The notes: generated by a model not told the origin, from the letters alone. 42,198 nucleotides of DNA from Acidobacteriota bacterium (GCA_021296535.1 JAGWAG010000005.1:1-42198), one strand, 5' to 3'. Positions 8,955 through 19,213 are shown, counted from the first letter of the stretch. Numbers and translations: made by a program.

Positions 8955-10136
8955 GTGACTGTGAGAGAAGAGACGATGCGGCGACTCACCCCGGTGATTC
9001 CCGGGTCGGCCAGCGCGGCGGTCGTGCTTGCGACGGCCATCGTCGCCACGGCCGCATCGGCCGTGGCTGCCGCGGAGAGCAACATTCCACGAATGCCAGG
9101 CGGCGAGCCGGATCTCTCCGGCACCTACACCATCAACACGCTGACGCCCTACGCGCGCCATCCGAAGTACGGCAACGACCCCTACATGAGCGCCGAGGAG
9201 GCCCGGAGAATCGAGGAGGCAATGGCCGCGAGGGTCACCCAACAAGGCGTCCCCGGCGACCCGGATCGTTCTCCCCCGCCGGCCGGCGGCTACAGCAGCG
9301 GCCGCGTCACCGGTGGCAATGCCCTCGCGCTTCTCGACATGGGCACGATCGTCTTTGCCGTCGACGGCAGGCACCGGAACTCGGTCCTCACCGACCCGCC
9401 GAACGGCCGCATGCCGGCGGTCACCGAGGCCGGAAGGAAGCGGCGACCAGCCTTCACGACGGCCGATCGGATGGGCCCGCCGAATCCCGACGGCGCCTGG
9501 TGGCTGCGGGCGGACGAAGTCGCCGGCGTGCGCGGCCGGCTCATCCCGGCGACGAATGGAGAACACCGGATCTTCGACGACCCGGAGTTGATCGGCCTCT
9601 GGGAGCGCTGCATCTACTCCGACCCGGCGACCATCCCCACCCTGCGAAGGGGTTACGGCGCCTACTACCGCATCACCCAGACCGCGACCCATGTCGTCAT
9701 CCTGGCGGAACTGATGCACGAGGCGCGCATCGTCCGCCTCGACTCGGAGCACCCACCCGAAGAGGTGCTCTCCTACGCCGGCGACTCGATCGGCCGGTGG
9801 GACGGAGACACGCTGGTCGTCGACACGACGAACTTCCGCCGCCAGGGCGTGGCAAGGGACGCGAGCGAACGACGCAAGAACGTCGGAGCTCATTCGGGCG
9901 TGCTGCACGAGGGCCTCCACATCGTCGAGCGCTTCACGCCTCAAGAGGACGGCAGCCTGTTCTACGAGTTCAGCGTCGACGATCCCGACTACGAGGCGAC
10001 CTGGGGCGGTTCGTTCCCGTGGCTGCACACCGACCAGCGCATCTACGAGTACGCGTGCCACGAAGGCAACTACTCGATGGGAATGACGATGCGCGGGGCG
10101 CGGCAGTTGGAGAAGGAGTGGGCTGAAAGGCGGTAG
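8955..10136 (+). CDS. Secreted protein of unknown function (PDLSG-type hypothetical family)
   Basis: AGGAGG about 8 nt before GTG 8955; alternative ATG at 8976. Signal-like N-terminus, then MPGGEPDLSGTYTINTLTPYARHP...GRHRNSVLTDPPNGRMPAVTEAGRKR...LWERCIYSDPATIPT. This pattern recalls unannotated Acidobacteria families with 'PDLxGxW...DPPDGRxP'. Confidence 0.7.
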   Translation: MTVREETMRRLTPVIPGSASAAVVLATAIVATAASAVAAAESNIPRMPGGEPDLSGTYTINTLTPYARHPKYGNDPYMSAEEARRIEEAMAARVTQQGVPGDPDRSPPPAGGYSSGRVTGGNALALLDMGTIVFAVDGRHRNSVLTDPPNGRMPAVTEAGRKRRPAFTTADRMGPPNPDGAWWLRADEVAGVRGRLIPATNGEHRIFDDPELIGLWERCIYSDPATIPTLRRGYGAYYRITQTATHVVILAELMHEARIVRLDSEHPPEEVLSYAGDSIGRWDGDTLVVDTTNFRRQGVARDASERRKNVGAHSGVLHEGLHIVERFTPQEDGSLFYEFSVDDPDYEATWGGSFPWLHTDQRIYEYACHEGNYSMGMTMRGARQLEKEWAERR

Positions 10137-10186
10137 GAGCTTGCGGCGCGCAATTGTCGCCGCTTCGCGGCGCGTCCTTCTCAGAA

Positions 10187-10213
10187 GCCGGCGGGGACGC
10201 CGGCGCACCCAGT
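10187..10213. repeat. REP-like 27-nt element, copy 1
   Basis: gccggcggggacgccggcgcacccagt; identical to the reverse complement of 19214-19240 and matches 29874-29900 except in the 6-nt centre. Lies between two convergent stop codons. Confidence 0.8.
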
Positions 10214-10229
10214 TCTCCGGCCCAGGCTC

Positions 10230-11513
10230 CTACCAGCTCAGTTCGCCGGTGCTCTGGCCGAACGAAGCGGTCTCCAGCTCCATGTGGTTCAGCATCGTGA
10301 CGTAGAGGTTGGAGAGCGGCGCGTTGTCGTCCTGATCGAACGCGACGTAGCGGCCGTGCTCGAAGCCGCCGCCGGCGAGGAAGATCGGCAGGTTGCGGGT
10401 GTCGTGAGAGTTCCCGTTGCCGAGGTTGCTGCCGAAGAGGACCGCGGTTCGGTCGAGCAGCGTGCCGTCTCCCTCGCTGGCTCCCTTGAGCTGTTCGAGG
10501 AGGCTGCCGAAGCACTTGACGATCTCCCTCTCGACCTTCCTCAGTTGCGCGATCTTGTCCGGATCCTGACCGTGGTGCGAGAGGTTGTGATGCGTCCCCG
10601 AGACACCCGGGATCTTCGGTACTTCCCGCAGCTCCTGGATCATCACGGCGACGACGCGGGTCGAATCGGTCTGCAGGATCAGCGGGATGAGGTCCATCAG
10701 CAACTCGACGCGGCCGATGAGATCGCGGCGTTCCTGGACGTCGACCGGGGGCTCGCGGTCCACCTGCGGTTTGGGCCGGTCGAGCCAGGCGCGGGCCTCG
10801 GTGATGCCCTTCTCGGCCGCGCGCACAGCTTCGAAGTACGAGTCCAGCCGGCCTCGATCGACGGCACTGGCGCGCCGGTCGAGCGTCTTTCGCTGCGAGC
10901 CCAGGCCGTCGAGGATGCTGCGTCCGTCGCCGAGATCGCGCTTCTGCCGCTCGACCTCGTCGGCATTCCCCGCGAGGAACATCCGGGCGAAGAGGTTGGC
11001 AGGACTGGTTTCTGAGGGCACCATGACGCCCCGCCTCGTGAAGGACTGGCTCTGCGTGCCCTTGGCGCTTCTCTGAACCGTCGTGTCGGTACCCAGCACG
11101 AGTGAGGGAAAGCGAGTCACGTAGCCGAGCTCCCCGGCGGCAAACTGGTCGACGGAAATCGTGTTGCGAAAACCGGCGAGTTCCGGGTGGCGGGCCGCGG
11201 TCAACCAGGAGACCTCGCTGCTGTGGGCCTGGCGGCCGTTCTGGTCGCGGTGGGAGAGCCCCGAGAACAGGGTGTAGTCGCGCCGGTGGTCCTGCAGCAG
11301 CTCCAGGTACTCGGTCGTTTCGTAGTCCCGGCCCGGTGTGGCCGGAAAAAGCGACGGCGGGTGCAGGCCGAGCGCGTTGCAGACGGTCACCATCCGCCGG
11401 GGCGCCGCGATCGCCGCCCGGGCCAGGGCCGGGCTCATCGCTTCGAGGAGGGGCAGCGCCAGAGCGACCCCGGAAGTCCTGAGGAAGGTGCGTCGGTCGA
11501 GGGGCTGGTTCAT
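10230..11513 (-). CDS. DUF1552-family protein with Tat-like signal
   Basis: MNQPLDRRTFLRTSGVALALPLLEAMSPALARA...; LGLHPPSLFPATPGRDYETTEYLELLQDHRRDYTLFSGLSHRDQNGRQAHSSEVSWLTAA; HHNLSHHGQDPDKIAQLRKVEREIV; FGSNLGNGNSHDTRNLPIFLAGGG. Confidence 0.88.
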   Translation of the reverse strand: MNQPLDRRTFLRTSGVALALPLLEAMSPALARAAIAAPRRMVTVCNALGLHPPSLFPATPGRDYETTEYLELLQDHRRDYTLFSGLSHRDQNGRQAHSSEVSWLTAARHPELAGFRNTISVDQFAAGELGYVTRFPSLVLGTDTTVQRSAKGTQSQSFTRRGVMVPSETSPANLFARMFLAGNADEVERQKRDLGDGRSILDGLGSQRKTLDRRASAVDRGRLDSYFEAVRAAEKGITEARAWLDRPKPQVDREPPVDVQERRDLIGRVELLMDLIPLILQTDSTRVVAVMIQELREVPKIPGVSGTHHNLSHHGQDPDKIAQLRKVEREIVKCFGSLLEQLKGASEGDGTLLDRTAVLFGSNLGNGNSHDTRNLPIFLAGGGFEHGRYVAFDQDDNAPLSNLYVTMLNHMELETASFGQSTGELSW

Positions 11514-14047
11514 CGTTGCCGCTCCCTGAAGAGTGGGCTTTGAGTCACATTGTGGATGATCGTGCGCACGCCGTAGCCGCCCTCGCGGCTCCGCGCGACA
11601 AGCCGGGAGAGTGAGTCGCGGTCGGCGAAGCCGATCTCGGTGCCGGTCGCATAGACGACAAGCTGCGAGATGAAGTGGCGCGCTACCTGGTCCTCTTCGG
11701 CGAGCAGGAGTCGCTTGTACTCGGCGATGCCCGAGAACACCTTGCCGTCCGGGGTGACGCCGCCCGCATCCACCGGCGGCCCGTCCTTGTACTCCAGGAT
11801 CGGGCGACCGTAGAGTGTCCCCGGGGGCGTGTCGCCCTCGCCGCTGGAACGGTAGCGCGTCCGGTAGCCGCCGGTGGGATCGAAGGCCTCCAGCGCGAAT
11901 CCCGGCGGGTCGATGGCGCGGTGACAGACGTTGCACGTCGGGTCCCGCCGATGCTTGGCGAGAATCTCGCGGATCGTCGTGGCGCCCCGGATGTCCGGCT
12001 CGACCGAGCCGGCGTTCGCCGGCGGCGGGTTCGGCGGCCGGCCGAGGAGGTTCGAGAGGACGAAGCTGCCCCGGAAGACCGGCGAGGTCGTCGTGCCGTT
12101 GGCGGTGACCTTGAGTACGCTGGCCTGGGTCAGGACGCCGCCGCGCACACTGTCGTCGGGCAGCGACACCTTGCGCATGGTCTGCCCCTCCACCCCGGGT
12201 ATGCCGTAGTGCTCCGCCAGGCGGCGATTGAGAAAGGTGAAGTCGGAGTCAATCAGGTTCCGGACTCCGAGATCGCTCTTCACGAGTTCGGCGAAGAACA
12301 GCCTGGTTTCTTCCTGGAGCGCGTGGTGCAGCAGGTCGTCGTACTCGGGATAGAGCCTCTCGTCGGGACTCGTCAGCTCGATCTCGTAGAGCCGTAGCCA
12401 CTGGCCGACGAAGTCCGCGACGAAGCGCTGCGCCTTGTCGTCATCGAGCATTCTCTCGACCTGCCCCGCCAGCACCTCAGGCTCCGACAACGTGCCATCT
12501 CGCGCAGTCGCGAAGAGCTCCTCGTCCGGCAGGCTCTTCCACAGGAAGTACGAAAGGCGGGTCGCCAGCGCGAAGTCGTCCAGCTCGCCCGGCCGGTCGT
12601 CGTGGTAGAGAAACTGTGGCGCGCTCAGCAGGGCGCGCAGGGGAACGCGGACGGCGTCGACGAACTCCCGTCCGGCGGCGATCGCGGGCTTGGCCAGGCT
12701 CGCGAACGCCTCGACCTCACCTGCTTCCGCGGGCCGTCGAAACGCCAGCGGCACGAGGTGCGCGACGACATCCACCACGTGCTCGTACGGATCCTTCGTG
12801 AGCTTCAGACCGCCGGCCGAATCGAACTCGATGCCGTCGAAGATCCGGCGCGTCGACGGTGGCGGCCACGCATCGAGGAGCGGTCCAACGATTGTGAGTG
12901 ACCTGACCGCTACGCCCTCGCCCTTGTAGGTGGCGGCCCCATCCACGAGGATCTCGGTGGGGTGGTAGAAGATCGGGTGATAGAGCCGGTTGTTGAGCAG
13001 CCGCCGGCCCAGGCCCTTCCCCGCAGCCACGACCTGGGCCGCTGCCGACCAGTCTTCGACGGGGGCGTAGAAGCCCTCGACCTCCGTGTGCCAGTCGAGG
13101 TCGGCCACTTCGGGAAAGACGTAGTCGGTCGGGTGGAGGAAGGTCACAACTTCGAAGGCGCCGGACTCCCCGTTCACCAGGTCGAAGGCGCCGAGCAACT
13201 TCCTGTCGCCGTTCGGGTTGGCACGAACGAGAAGCAGCGTCACCGGTGTCGATGCCTGGTACGGATAGGCGTCGACCGTCACCTTGTACAGCCCCGGATG
13301 CGCGGCCGAGAAGCCGTGGCTGTCGCTCCTCAGTTTTCCGGCCGAGAAGGACCCGCTGGTGTTGTGGTGGTCTTCATCGACAAACATCGCGACGGCGTCG
13401 TCGAGCTTCTTGCTGACACTCTGGCGGACCATGCGGTACGAGGACGGGCGATTCGGGTAGTCGATCAGGTACGCCGCGGTCGCCGGACGCCCGCCCAGCC
13501 GGATCGCCGCATCGAGCGCACGATCGGCCGCCTCGAGGTAGCTGCGCAGGTGAAGCGCCGAGATCCCCTGCTCGGCCGCCAGCGTGTCGAACCCGGCGGA
13601 TGCGCTCTCAGCCGGCAGCAGGCGCGCCAGGTTCTCCTCGATCAGGAGCAGATCCTCGACGGTGTACTCGTACTCAAGCCCCGTCAGCCGGCGCGGCGCT
13701 GCCTGCTCGGAGGCGCGAGCGGCCAGGTCCGCCGTCTCCAGATCTCTCTCCAGCGCACCGAGCGCCGCGTCGACGACCCGCCTCGGGGGGCGCCTCGTCC
13801 CGCGAGGAGGCATCTCGCCCGCCTCGAGACGCTCGAAGACCCGCACCCACTTCCGGAAGGTCCCTCGATCCTCCAGGTCGTAGCCGAGGTTCTCGAGATC
13901 GAGCGGCGTCTCGGTCTCCACGTCGTGACAGCGAAAACAGGAAACCTCGAGGAGACGCGCGACGTCGGCCTCGAGCGAACGGGCGAGAGCCGCACCGGGA
14001 AGGAGGCAGAGCGCCGCCAGGAGGGCTGAAAGAGCCACTTTCATCAT
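11510..14047 (-). CDS. DUF1592/DUF1588/DUF1585-type (PSD-family) secreted c-type cytochrome protein
   Basis: N-terminal CFRCHD haem motif, RLTGLEYEYTVEDLL, FLYHDDRPGELDDFALATRLSYFLWKSLPDEEL, AEHYGIPGVEG, CNVCHRAIDPPGFALEAFDPTGGYR, C-terminal YATGTEIGFADRDSL. ATGA overlap with the downstream DUF1552 start. Confidence 0.88.
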   Translation of the reverse strand: MMKVALSALLAALCLLPGAALARSLEADVARLLEVSCFRCHDVETETPLDLENLGYDLEDRGTFRKWVRVFERLEAGEMPPRGTRRPPRRVVDAALGALERDLETADLAARASEQAAPRRLTGLEYEYTVEDLLLIEENLARLLPAESASAGFDTLAAEQGISALHLRSYLEAADRALDAAIRLGGRPATAAYLIDYPNRPSSYRMVRQSVSKKLDDAVAMFVDEDHHNTSGSFSAGKLRSDSHGFSAAHPGLYKVTVDAYPYQASTPVTLLLVRANPNGDRKLLGAFDLVNGESGAFEVVTFLHPTDYVFPEVADLDWHTEVEGFYAPVEDWSAAAQVVAAGKGLGRRLLNNRLYHPIFYHPTEILVDGAATYKGEGVAVRSLTIVGPLLDAWPPPSTRRIFDGIEFDSAGGLKLTKDPYEHVVDVVAHLVPLAFRRPAEAGEVEAFASLAKPAIAAGREFVDAVRVPLRALLSAPQFLYHDDRPGELDDFALATRLSYFLWKSLPDEELFATARDGTLSEPEVLAGQVERMLDDDKAQRFVADFVGQWLRLYEIELTSPDERLYPEYDDLLHHALQEETRLFFAELVKSDLGVRNLIDSDFTFLNRRLAEHYGIPGVEGQTMRKVSLPDDSVRGGVLTQASVLKVTANGTTTSPVFRGSFVLSNLLGRPPNPPPANAGSVEPDIRGATTIREILAKHRRDPTCNVCHRAIDPPGFALEAFDPTGGYRTRYRSSGEGDTPPGTLYGRPILEYKDGPPVDAGGVTPDGKVFSGIAEYKRLLLAEEDQVARHFISQLVVYATGTEIGFADRDSLSRLVARSREGGYGVRTIIHNVTQSPLFRERQR

Positions 14048-16155
14048 CGACTCTCCGAAGGCAGCCGGTAGGCGACCAGTTCGGGCACCCTGCCGCTGAC
14101 CGTGAGGGCGACGTACTGCCGTCCGTCGAGCAGGTAGGTCATCGGCGAGCCGAGCCCCCTGCCCGGCAGATCGACTCCTGCCAGCTGCTCACCGGTGGCC
14201 TTGTCGTAGGCCACGAGCTGCGGACCGTCGTCGGTCCCACCGCTGTTCAGCGCGTGGATCAGCAACGTCCTGGTCAGCAGCGAACCGGCCCGGCTGTGGT
14301 CACCCCCCAGCGGCGGCAGATCGAGATCGCGAAGCAAAGGGTGGTCCTGGTACCGGGCGCCCCGGCCGAGCGGGGTCGTCCACAGATGCTCTCCCCGACT
14401 CATGTCGATCGCGACCATCGCCGAGTAGGGGGGCTTCCACAGCGGCAGCCCCCGCGGCATCGCCGGCTGCCGGGTCGGGTTGCCTCCGTCGAGAAACGGG
14501 GCGCCCCGAGCGACGGTCTCGAATGGCCCCCAGGGCGTCGATCGGCCGCGCATGATCCCGCTGACGGGATCGGTGCGGTCGGCGAAGTAGCGCAAGTCGG
14601 TGTTGGGCCCTCCGTCGCGGAAGCGGAGCACCGAGTGGCCGTTGGTGGACGGGACGTACAGGACGCCGGTTTCGGGATCGACGGCAGCGCCCGACCAGTT
14701 GGCGCCGCCCCCCGCCGCCGGTCGGAAGATCGTGCCCCGGAGCGACAGCGGCGTGTAGAGCGGGCCCAGCCTGAAGTCCCCGACGGCCTCGAGCGCCATC
14801 TGCCGGATCTCGGGGGTGAAGTCCACCAGGTCCTCGACCCGGGCGCCCTGCACCGCGAACGGCGGCGGCTTCGTCGGGAAGGGCTGGGTGGGAGACATGA
14901 CCTCCCCTTCAAGGTCCGTGTCGGTCGGCACCGGGCGCTCCTCGATCGGCCACACGGGCTCGCCGGTCACCCGGTCGAAGGTGTAGACGAACCCCTGCTT
15001 GGTGACCTGCGCGACCGCCTTCACCCGACGTCCGTCGACGGTGATGTCGAGCAGATTCGGCGCCGTCGGGCTGTCGTAGTCCCAGACCTCGTGATGGATG
15101 AGCTGGTAGTGCCACACGCGCTCGCCCGTCTCGACATCGAGACAGACGATGCTGTTGGCGAACAGATTGTCGCCCAGGCGATGGCCGCCGTAGTGGTCCG
15201 GGGCAACCGCCGAGGTCGGCACGTAGACGTAGCCGAGTTCCGGGTCGCCGCTCAGATTGGCCCAGGCGTTGCCGTTGCCGGTGTAGCGCCACGATTCGTC
15301 TTCCCAGGTGTCGGCGCCGAACTCGTCGGCGCTCTGCGGCACGATGTGGAACTCCCACAGCCGCTCCCCGGTGCGCACGTCGTGGGCGAAGATGAATCCG
15401 GGCGGCCCTTCCTTCGCAATGGCGAAGTCCGTGTGGTTCGTTCCGATGACGATCGTGTCGCCGACGATGAGCGGCGCCGCCGACCGCGAGCCGACCGGCA
15501 ACTGGAAGGGCTGCCCCCGGGGCGAGCGCGGCAGGTCGGCGATGAAGTCGACCCGCCCGTTGTCTCCGAACTCAGCGGCCGGTACGCCGGTCCTGGCGTC
15601 GACCGCGATCAGGTAGCCCGCGCCGGTTCCCCAGACGATCCGGGCCTCGCCGTCGCCTTCCCAGTACGCCGCCCCCCGATGGCCTCTGCTGGTCGGAAGC
15701 GCGGAGCTTTCATAGGTGCGCGGGTCGTGAACCCAGAGCGTCTCGCCGGTGCCCCCGTCGATCGCCGCAGCCTGCTCGACGCTCGTGGTCAGATAGAGCA
15801 CACCGTCGACCGCGAGCGGCGTCGACGACATCGCACCGATCCCCGGACGCCGCAGCCAGAGATCGGGGTGCTGCTCCGCTACCCGGTCGAACACGACCTG
15901 CGACGGCACGAGCGACGCTCCGCCCTCGCCCGCCACGACAAGGTGCGTGTCCGCCGTCTTCCAGCGCCAGGCAATCTCCAGGTCACCGAAGTTGTCGGCG
16001 TTGATCTGATCCAGGGGCGAGTACTTGCTGGCCCAGGTGTCGCCGGCGTACGTGCGCCAGTCGCCGTCGGTCGCGCCCGGCTGCGCCGAGCCGGAGGCGG
16101 ACGCGAACCCACAGACGAAGACGAGGCGGAGCGCGAGGCGAATTGAAGCCTGCAT
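14044..16155 (-). CDS. PQQ-dependent dehydrogenase, divergent third paralogue
   Basis: MQASIRLALRLVFVCGFASASGSAQPGATDGDWRTYAGDTWASKYSPLDQINADNFGDLEIAWRWKT...; CLDVETGERVWHYQLIHHEVWDYDSPTAPNLLDI; VTKQGFVYTFDRVTGEPVWPIEERPVP. ATGA overlap with the DUF1592 start. Confidence 0.88.
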   Translation of the reverse strand: MQASIRLALRLVFVCGFASASGSAQPGATDGDWRTYAGDTWASKYSPLDQINADNFGDLEIAWRWKTADTHLVVAGEGGASLVPSQVVFDRVAEQHPDLWLRRPGIGAMSSTPLAVDGVLYLTTSVEQAAAIDGGTGETLWVHDPRTYESSALPTSRGHRGAAYWEGDGEARIVWGTGAGYLIAVDARTGVPAAEFGDNGRVDFIADLPRSPRGQPFQLPVGSRSAAPLIVGDTIVIGTNHTDFAIAKEGPPGFIFAHDVRTGERLWEFHIVPQSADEFGADTWEDESWRYTGNGNAWANLSGDPELGYVYVPTSAVAPDHYGGHRLGDNLFANSIVCLDVETGERVWHYQLIHHEVWDYDSPTAPNLLDITVDGRRVKAVAQVTKQGFVYTFDRVTGEPVWPIEERPVPTDTDLEGEVMSPTQPFPTKPPPFAVQGARVEDLVDFTPEIRQMALEAVGDFRLGPLYTPLSLRGTIFRPAAGGGANWSGAAVDPETGVLYVPSTNGHSVLRFRDGGPNTDLRYFADRTDPVSGIMRGRSTPWGPFETVARGAPFLDGGNPTRQPAMPRGLPLWKPPYSAMVAIDMSRGEHLWTTPLGRGARYQDHPLLRDLDLPPLGGDHSRAGSLLTRTLLIHALNSGGTDDGPQLVAYDKATGEQLAGVDLPGRGLGSPMTYLLDGRQYVALTVSGRVPELVAYRLPSESR

Positions 16156-16397
16156 CGTGGAACCAACGATGTTAGCCCAATTTTCAGCGAGCAAGCCAAA
16201 TCGGTGATTGACGCGGCGGGATTCTTCCGCTACGCTCGATGCAACATTCCAACTACGTTGGAGCCGCCCCGAGGACGAACGGCTGGCTGCCCGACGCATC
16301 GTCGGCAAGATGATGGCGGAGACCAGGGCTGGGCCGGCCTTTGAAGAGGGCTAGACCCTTCCCACCCCCGGGGTCGGACACTCATGGAGGTGGAGCT

Positions 16398-19187
16398 ATG
16401 GAGATCGCCGCCGTCAAGCGCAGCATCTGGATCCTCTCCGTCGTCGCCTGCGCGGCCTTGCCGCTGTGGGCCGACGGTCCGGGCACCGGAATCATCGAAG
16501 GCCGCGTGCTCGACGCCCAGGGAGACCCACTGCCGGGCGCCAGTGTGCAACTCGTCGGACAGCAGAACACGAAGGACGCGATCAGCGACGCGGCCGGGGA
16601 GTTCCGCTTCAGCCTGCTGCTCGATGGCGTCTTTACCGTCAGCGCCGAGCTCGACGGCTTGGGCTCGAGCGACCAGGTCGCAGTCACTCTCGACCCCGGT
16701 GAGCGCCGCGCCGTCGACCTCACCCTGCGCGGAGACGAAGCCGAGGAGATCCGCGTCGTCGCGGAAGCGCCCATGATCAACAAGTACGAGCCAGGGGCGA
16801 CGGCGAGGATCGACGCCGAGACCGCCGAGTTGACGACGTTCATCACTCGTCACCACGTCAACAGCCTGGCGGTGCTGCCGGCCAATTCCGGCTCCAAGCA
16901 GCAGGATTGGCTCAACAGCTTCATGGGCGGCCCCCGAGACGGAGGCACGGTGAACATCGACGGCGTCGACGTCAGCCAGGTCACGGGCAACTACGGAGTG
17001 TTCAAGTTCAGGATGGCGACCACGCAGGTTGCCGCAACCGAGGTTCATACCCAGGGCCGCGGCGCCGAGTACGGACGCACCCAGACGGCGACGATCAACA
17101 CGGTGGTCAAGTCGGGCACCAATGTGTTCCATGGCGACTTCCACTACGTCGCTCAGAACCAGGCGTGGGTCGGCGAGTTCCGGGACTACCCCGATCTCAA
17201 CGGTCCCGACAAGATCATCAACAACTACGAGACCGCTCTCGGCGGCCCGATCTACCGCGATCGTGCCTGGTTCTTCGTTGCCCGCGCCGAACTGTCCGAC
17301 AACCGGATCCGGGGCGCCAGCACGAACTCCAACCCGGACGTCATCGCGGACCCGGTCTTCGACTGGAGCTACAAGGGGAGTTCGACAGTCGCCAAGGTCA
17401 ACTTTCAACCCGGCGATGACCACCAGCTCGCCGCGACCTATGTGCGCACTCCGGGCTACCGCGAGGGCGGAGGCAACCGAACGGGAGACCTCTTCAGCCT
17501 CAACGGGCGCGAGGAAACGGCCGAGTTGAGCACGGCGTTGTGGAACTGGGCCGCCACCCCGAAGGTCTTCACTGAAATCAAGGTTGGCGACAGTGACGAC
17601 ATTCGCACCGACAACTGCCTCCATGCCAAGGACAGTCTCGCCGGCGGTAACCCGGACACCCCGTCCAGCAACAACTTCCGCTACTACGACCTCGACCGTC
17701 TGCTCTTCTACAACGGCTGCACCGTTGGCGGCTTGTCCGGTCGCTTCACAAACGGTCCCCGCCAGCAGATCAACGCCTACGCAACGATCTTCGCGGGCGA
17801 CAACCATGAGCTCAGGATCGGCGCCGAGCGCCACGTCATGGGCCTCGACACCCGGAACTGGCCCGAGAAGGAATACAGCGGCCGCGGGTTCGGCTACGAC
17901 CTGCCGGGCGGCTTCGCAACTCCCGAGACCGTCACGGTCTACGCGCCGCCGGCCGGAGGGCTGTTCCAACGCGAGAGCGAGCTGAACACCCTCTTCGTCC
18001 AGGACCGCATCGACGTCGGCGACAAGTGGGTCGTTACCGCGGGGCTGCGTCTCGAGGGTCAGTCGATGGACAACAACATCGGCCAACAGGTCAACGACTA
18101 CGACGAGCTGGCGCCCAGGTTGAGTGTCGTCTACGACGTGAACGGTGACGGCAGCCTGCTGGTCCGTGGTACCGCCGGGCGCTACCTGAACCTCTTCAAT
18201 ATGAGCCTCACCGAGAACTTCGACCAGGGCTCGAACGGCACGAACACCCGCCAGGTCTTCAACTGGAATCCCGTGACCCAGGCCTACGACATCCTTAACA
18301 GCAGCATCGTGGCCAGCGCCGGCAGGGAGGCGACGAGTAACCTGGAACCCGAGTACTCCGACGCCTACACCCTCGGTGTTGACTGGCAGTTCAGCCGGAA
18401 CTGGGTCGCCAAGGCCATGTACACCGTCAGCGAGAACGACAATATCTGGGCTACGACCATCCAGTTCGACGAGGCCGGAAGACGGGTCTTCGCCCTCGCC
18501 AACTGGACCCAGTCGGAGGTCGACAGACTGTCCGCCTTGCATGGAGTTCCCTCGCGCCTGGGCCTGACGCGCGAGCACGAAGGCGTCATCCTCGAGCTCA
18601 ACCGGAACTTCTCGAACAACTGGACGTTTCGCGCCAACCTCTATGTAGGCGATGCGAAGGGCACTGAGGCTGCCGGTAACTACATACAAGCCATCGGCGG
18701 CCTTGGGTCCGACGGCAGTAGCGATGTGAACACCCGCAACAAGGGGAACCTTCCTATCGCCAACAACTCGGAGTTTCCGGAGATCTTCAACCTCCTCGCC
18801 GTCAAGCGCTGGTCGATCGGCAACCACACGCTGAACACGGGCGCCCACTACCGCTTCCGAACGGGCCGGCTGTGGGAGAGTCAGCAGTACGTCTTCGTGA
18901 GCCATCCAGTCTCGGGCCAAAGGGAGAGAGTCACGGAGTTTCTGGACTCCCAGGGTTCCCGACAGCTCGACACCGCGACGGAACTCAATCTCAACGCGAG
19001 CTGGATCTTCCCGCCGATCAACGGCAAGTATGAGATCAAGGTAGGCGCGGAGCTCGCGAACGCGCTGAATGACGACGCCCAACTGTTCGTGAACCCCGTG
19101 TCGGGCTTGCCCACTGGAAGGGGCGGCGGTGACATTGCCTACCAGAGGCCGACCGAGTACCGGTTCAACGTCGGCTTCAGCTTCTAG
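16398..19187 (+). CDS. TonB-dependent receptor with N-terminal carboxypeptidase-regulatory-like domain (Oar-like)
   Basis: ATG at 16398 after GGAGGTGGAG. GIIEGRVLDAQGDPLPGASVQL, plug region NIDGVDVSQ...VHTQGRGAEYGRTQTATINTVVKSGTNVFHGDFHY, beta-barrel with C-terminal ...RPTEYRFNVGFSF*. Confidence 0.88.
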   Translation: MEIAAVKRSIWILSVVACAALPLWADGPGTGIIEGRVLDAQGDPLPGASVQLVGQQNTKDAISDAAGEFRFSLLLDGVFTVSAELDGLGSSDQVAVTLDPGERRAVDLTLRGDEAEEIRVVAEAPMINKYEPGATARIDAETAELTTFITRHHVNSLAVLPANSGSKQQDWLNSFMGGPRDGGTVNIDGVDVSQVTGNYGVFKFRMATTQVAATEVHTQGRGAEYGRTQTATINTVVKSGTNVFHGDFHYVAQNQAWVGEFRDYPDLNGPDKIINNYETALGGPIYRDRAWFFVARAELSDNRIRGASTNSNPDVIADPVFDWSYKGSSTVAKVNFQPGDDHQLAATYVRTPGYREGGGNRTGDLFSLNGREETAELSTALWNWAATPKVFTEIKVGDSDDIRTDNCLHAKDSLAGGNPDTPSSNNFRYYDLDRLLFYNGCTVGGLSGRFTNGPRQQINAYATIFAGDNHELRIGAERHVMGLDTRNWPEKEYSGRGFGYDLPGGFATPETVTVYAPPAGGLFQRESELNTLFVQDRIDVGDKWVVTAGLRLEGQSMDNNIGQQVNDYDELAPRLSVVYDVNGDGSLLVRGTAGRYLNLFNMSLTENFDQGSNGTNTRQVFNWNPVTQAYDILNSSIVASAGREATSNLEPEYSDAYTLGVDWQFSRNWVAKAMYTVSENDNIWATTIQFDEAGRRVFALANWTQSEVDRLSALHGVPSRLGLTREHEGVILELNRNFSNNWTFRANLYVGDAKGTEAAGNYIQAIGGLGSDGSSDVNTRNKGNLPIANNSEFPEIFNLLAVKRWSIGNHTLNTGAHYRFRTGRLWESQQYVFVSHPVSGQRERVTEFLDSQGSRQLDTATELNLNASWIFPPINGKYEIKVGAELANALNDDAQLFVNPVSGLPTGRGGGDIAYQRPTEYRFNVGFSF

Positions 19188-19213
19188 AAGTCAGCGCAGG
19201 GAACTGGCTGCGT

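Noticed and set aside
13600-16146. 848-aa plus-strand ORF opposite the DUF1592 and PQQ-DH genes
   Set aside because: Arginine/proline-rich shadow translation; the minus strand has clear conserved motifs.
16240-16275. Small inverted repeat ccaac-tac-gttgg in the divergent promoter region
   Set aside because: Only a 5-bp stem; expected by chance in a region this size.
16250-16355. Possible short remnant reading EDERLAARRIVGKMMAETRAGPAFEEG* upstream of the TonB receptor
   Set aside because: Too short, no start signal or family assignment; cannot be separated from chance.
16230-19082. 950-aa minus-strand ORF opposite the TonB receptor
   Set aside because: Shadow ORF; no recognisable domain, and the plus strand is a clear TonB-dependent receptor.
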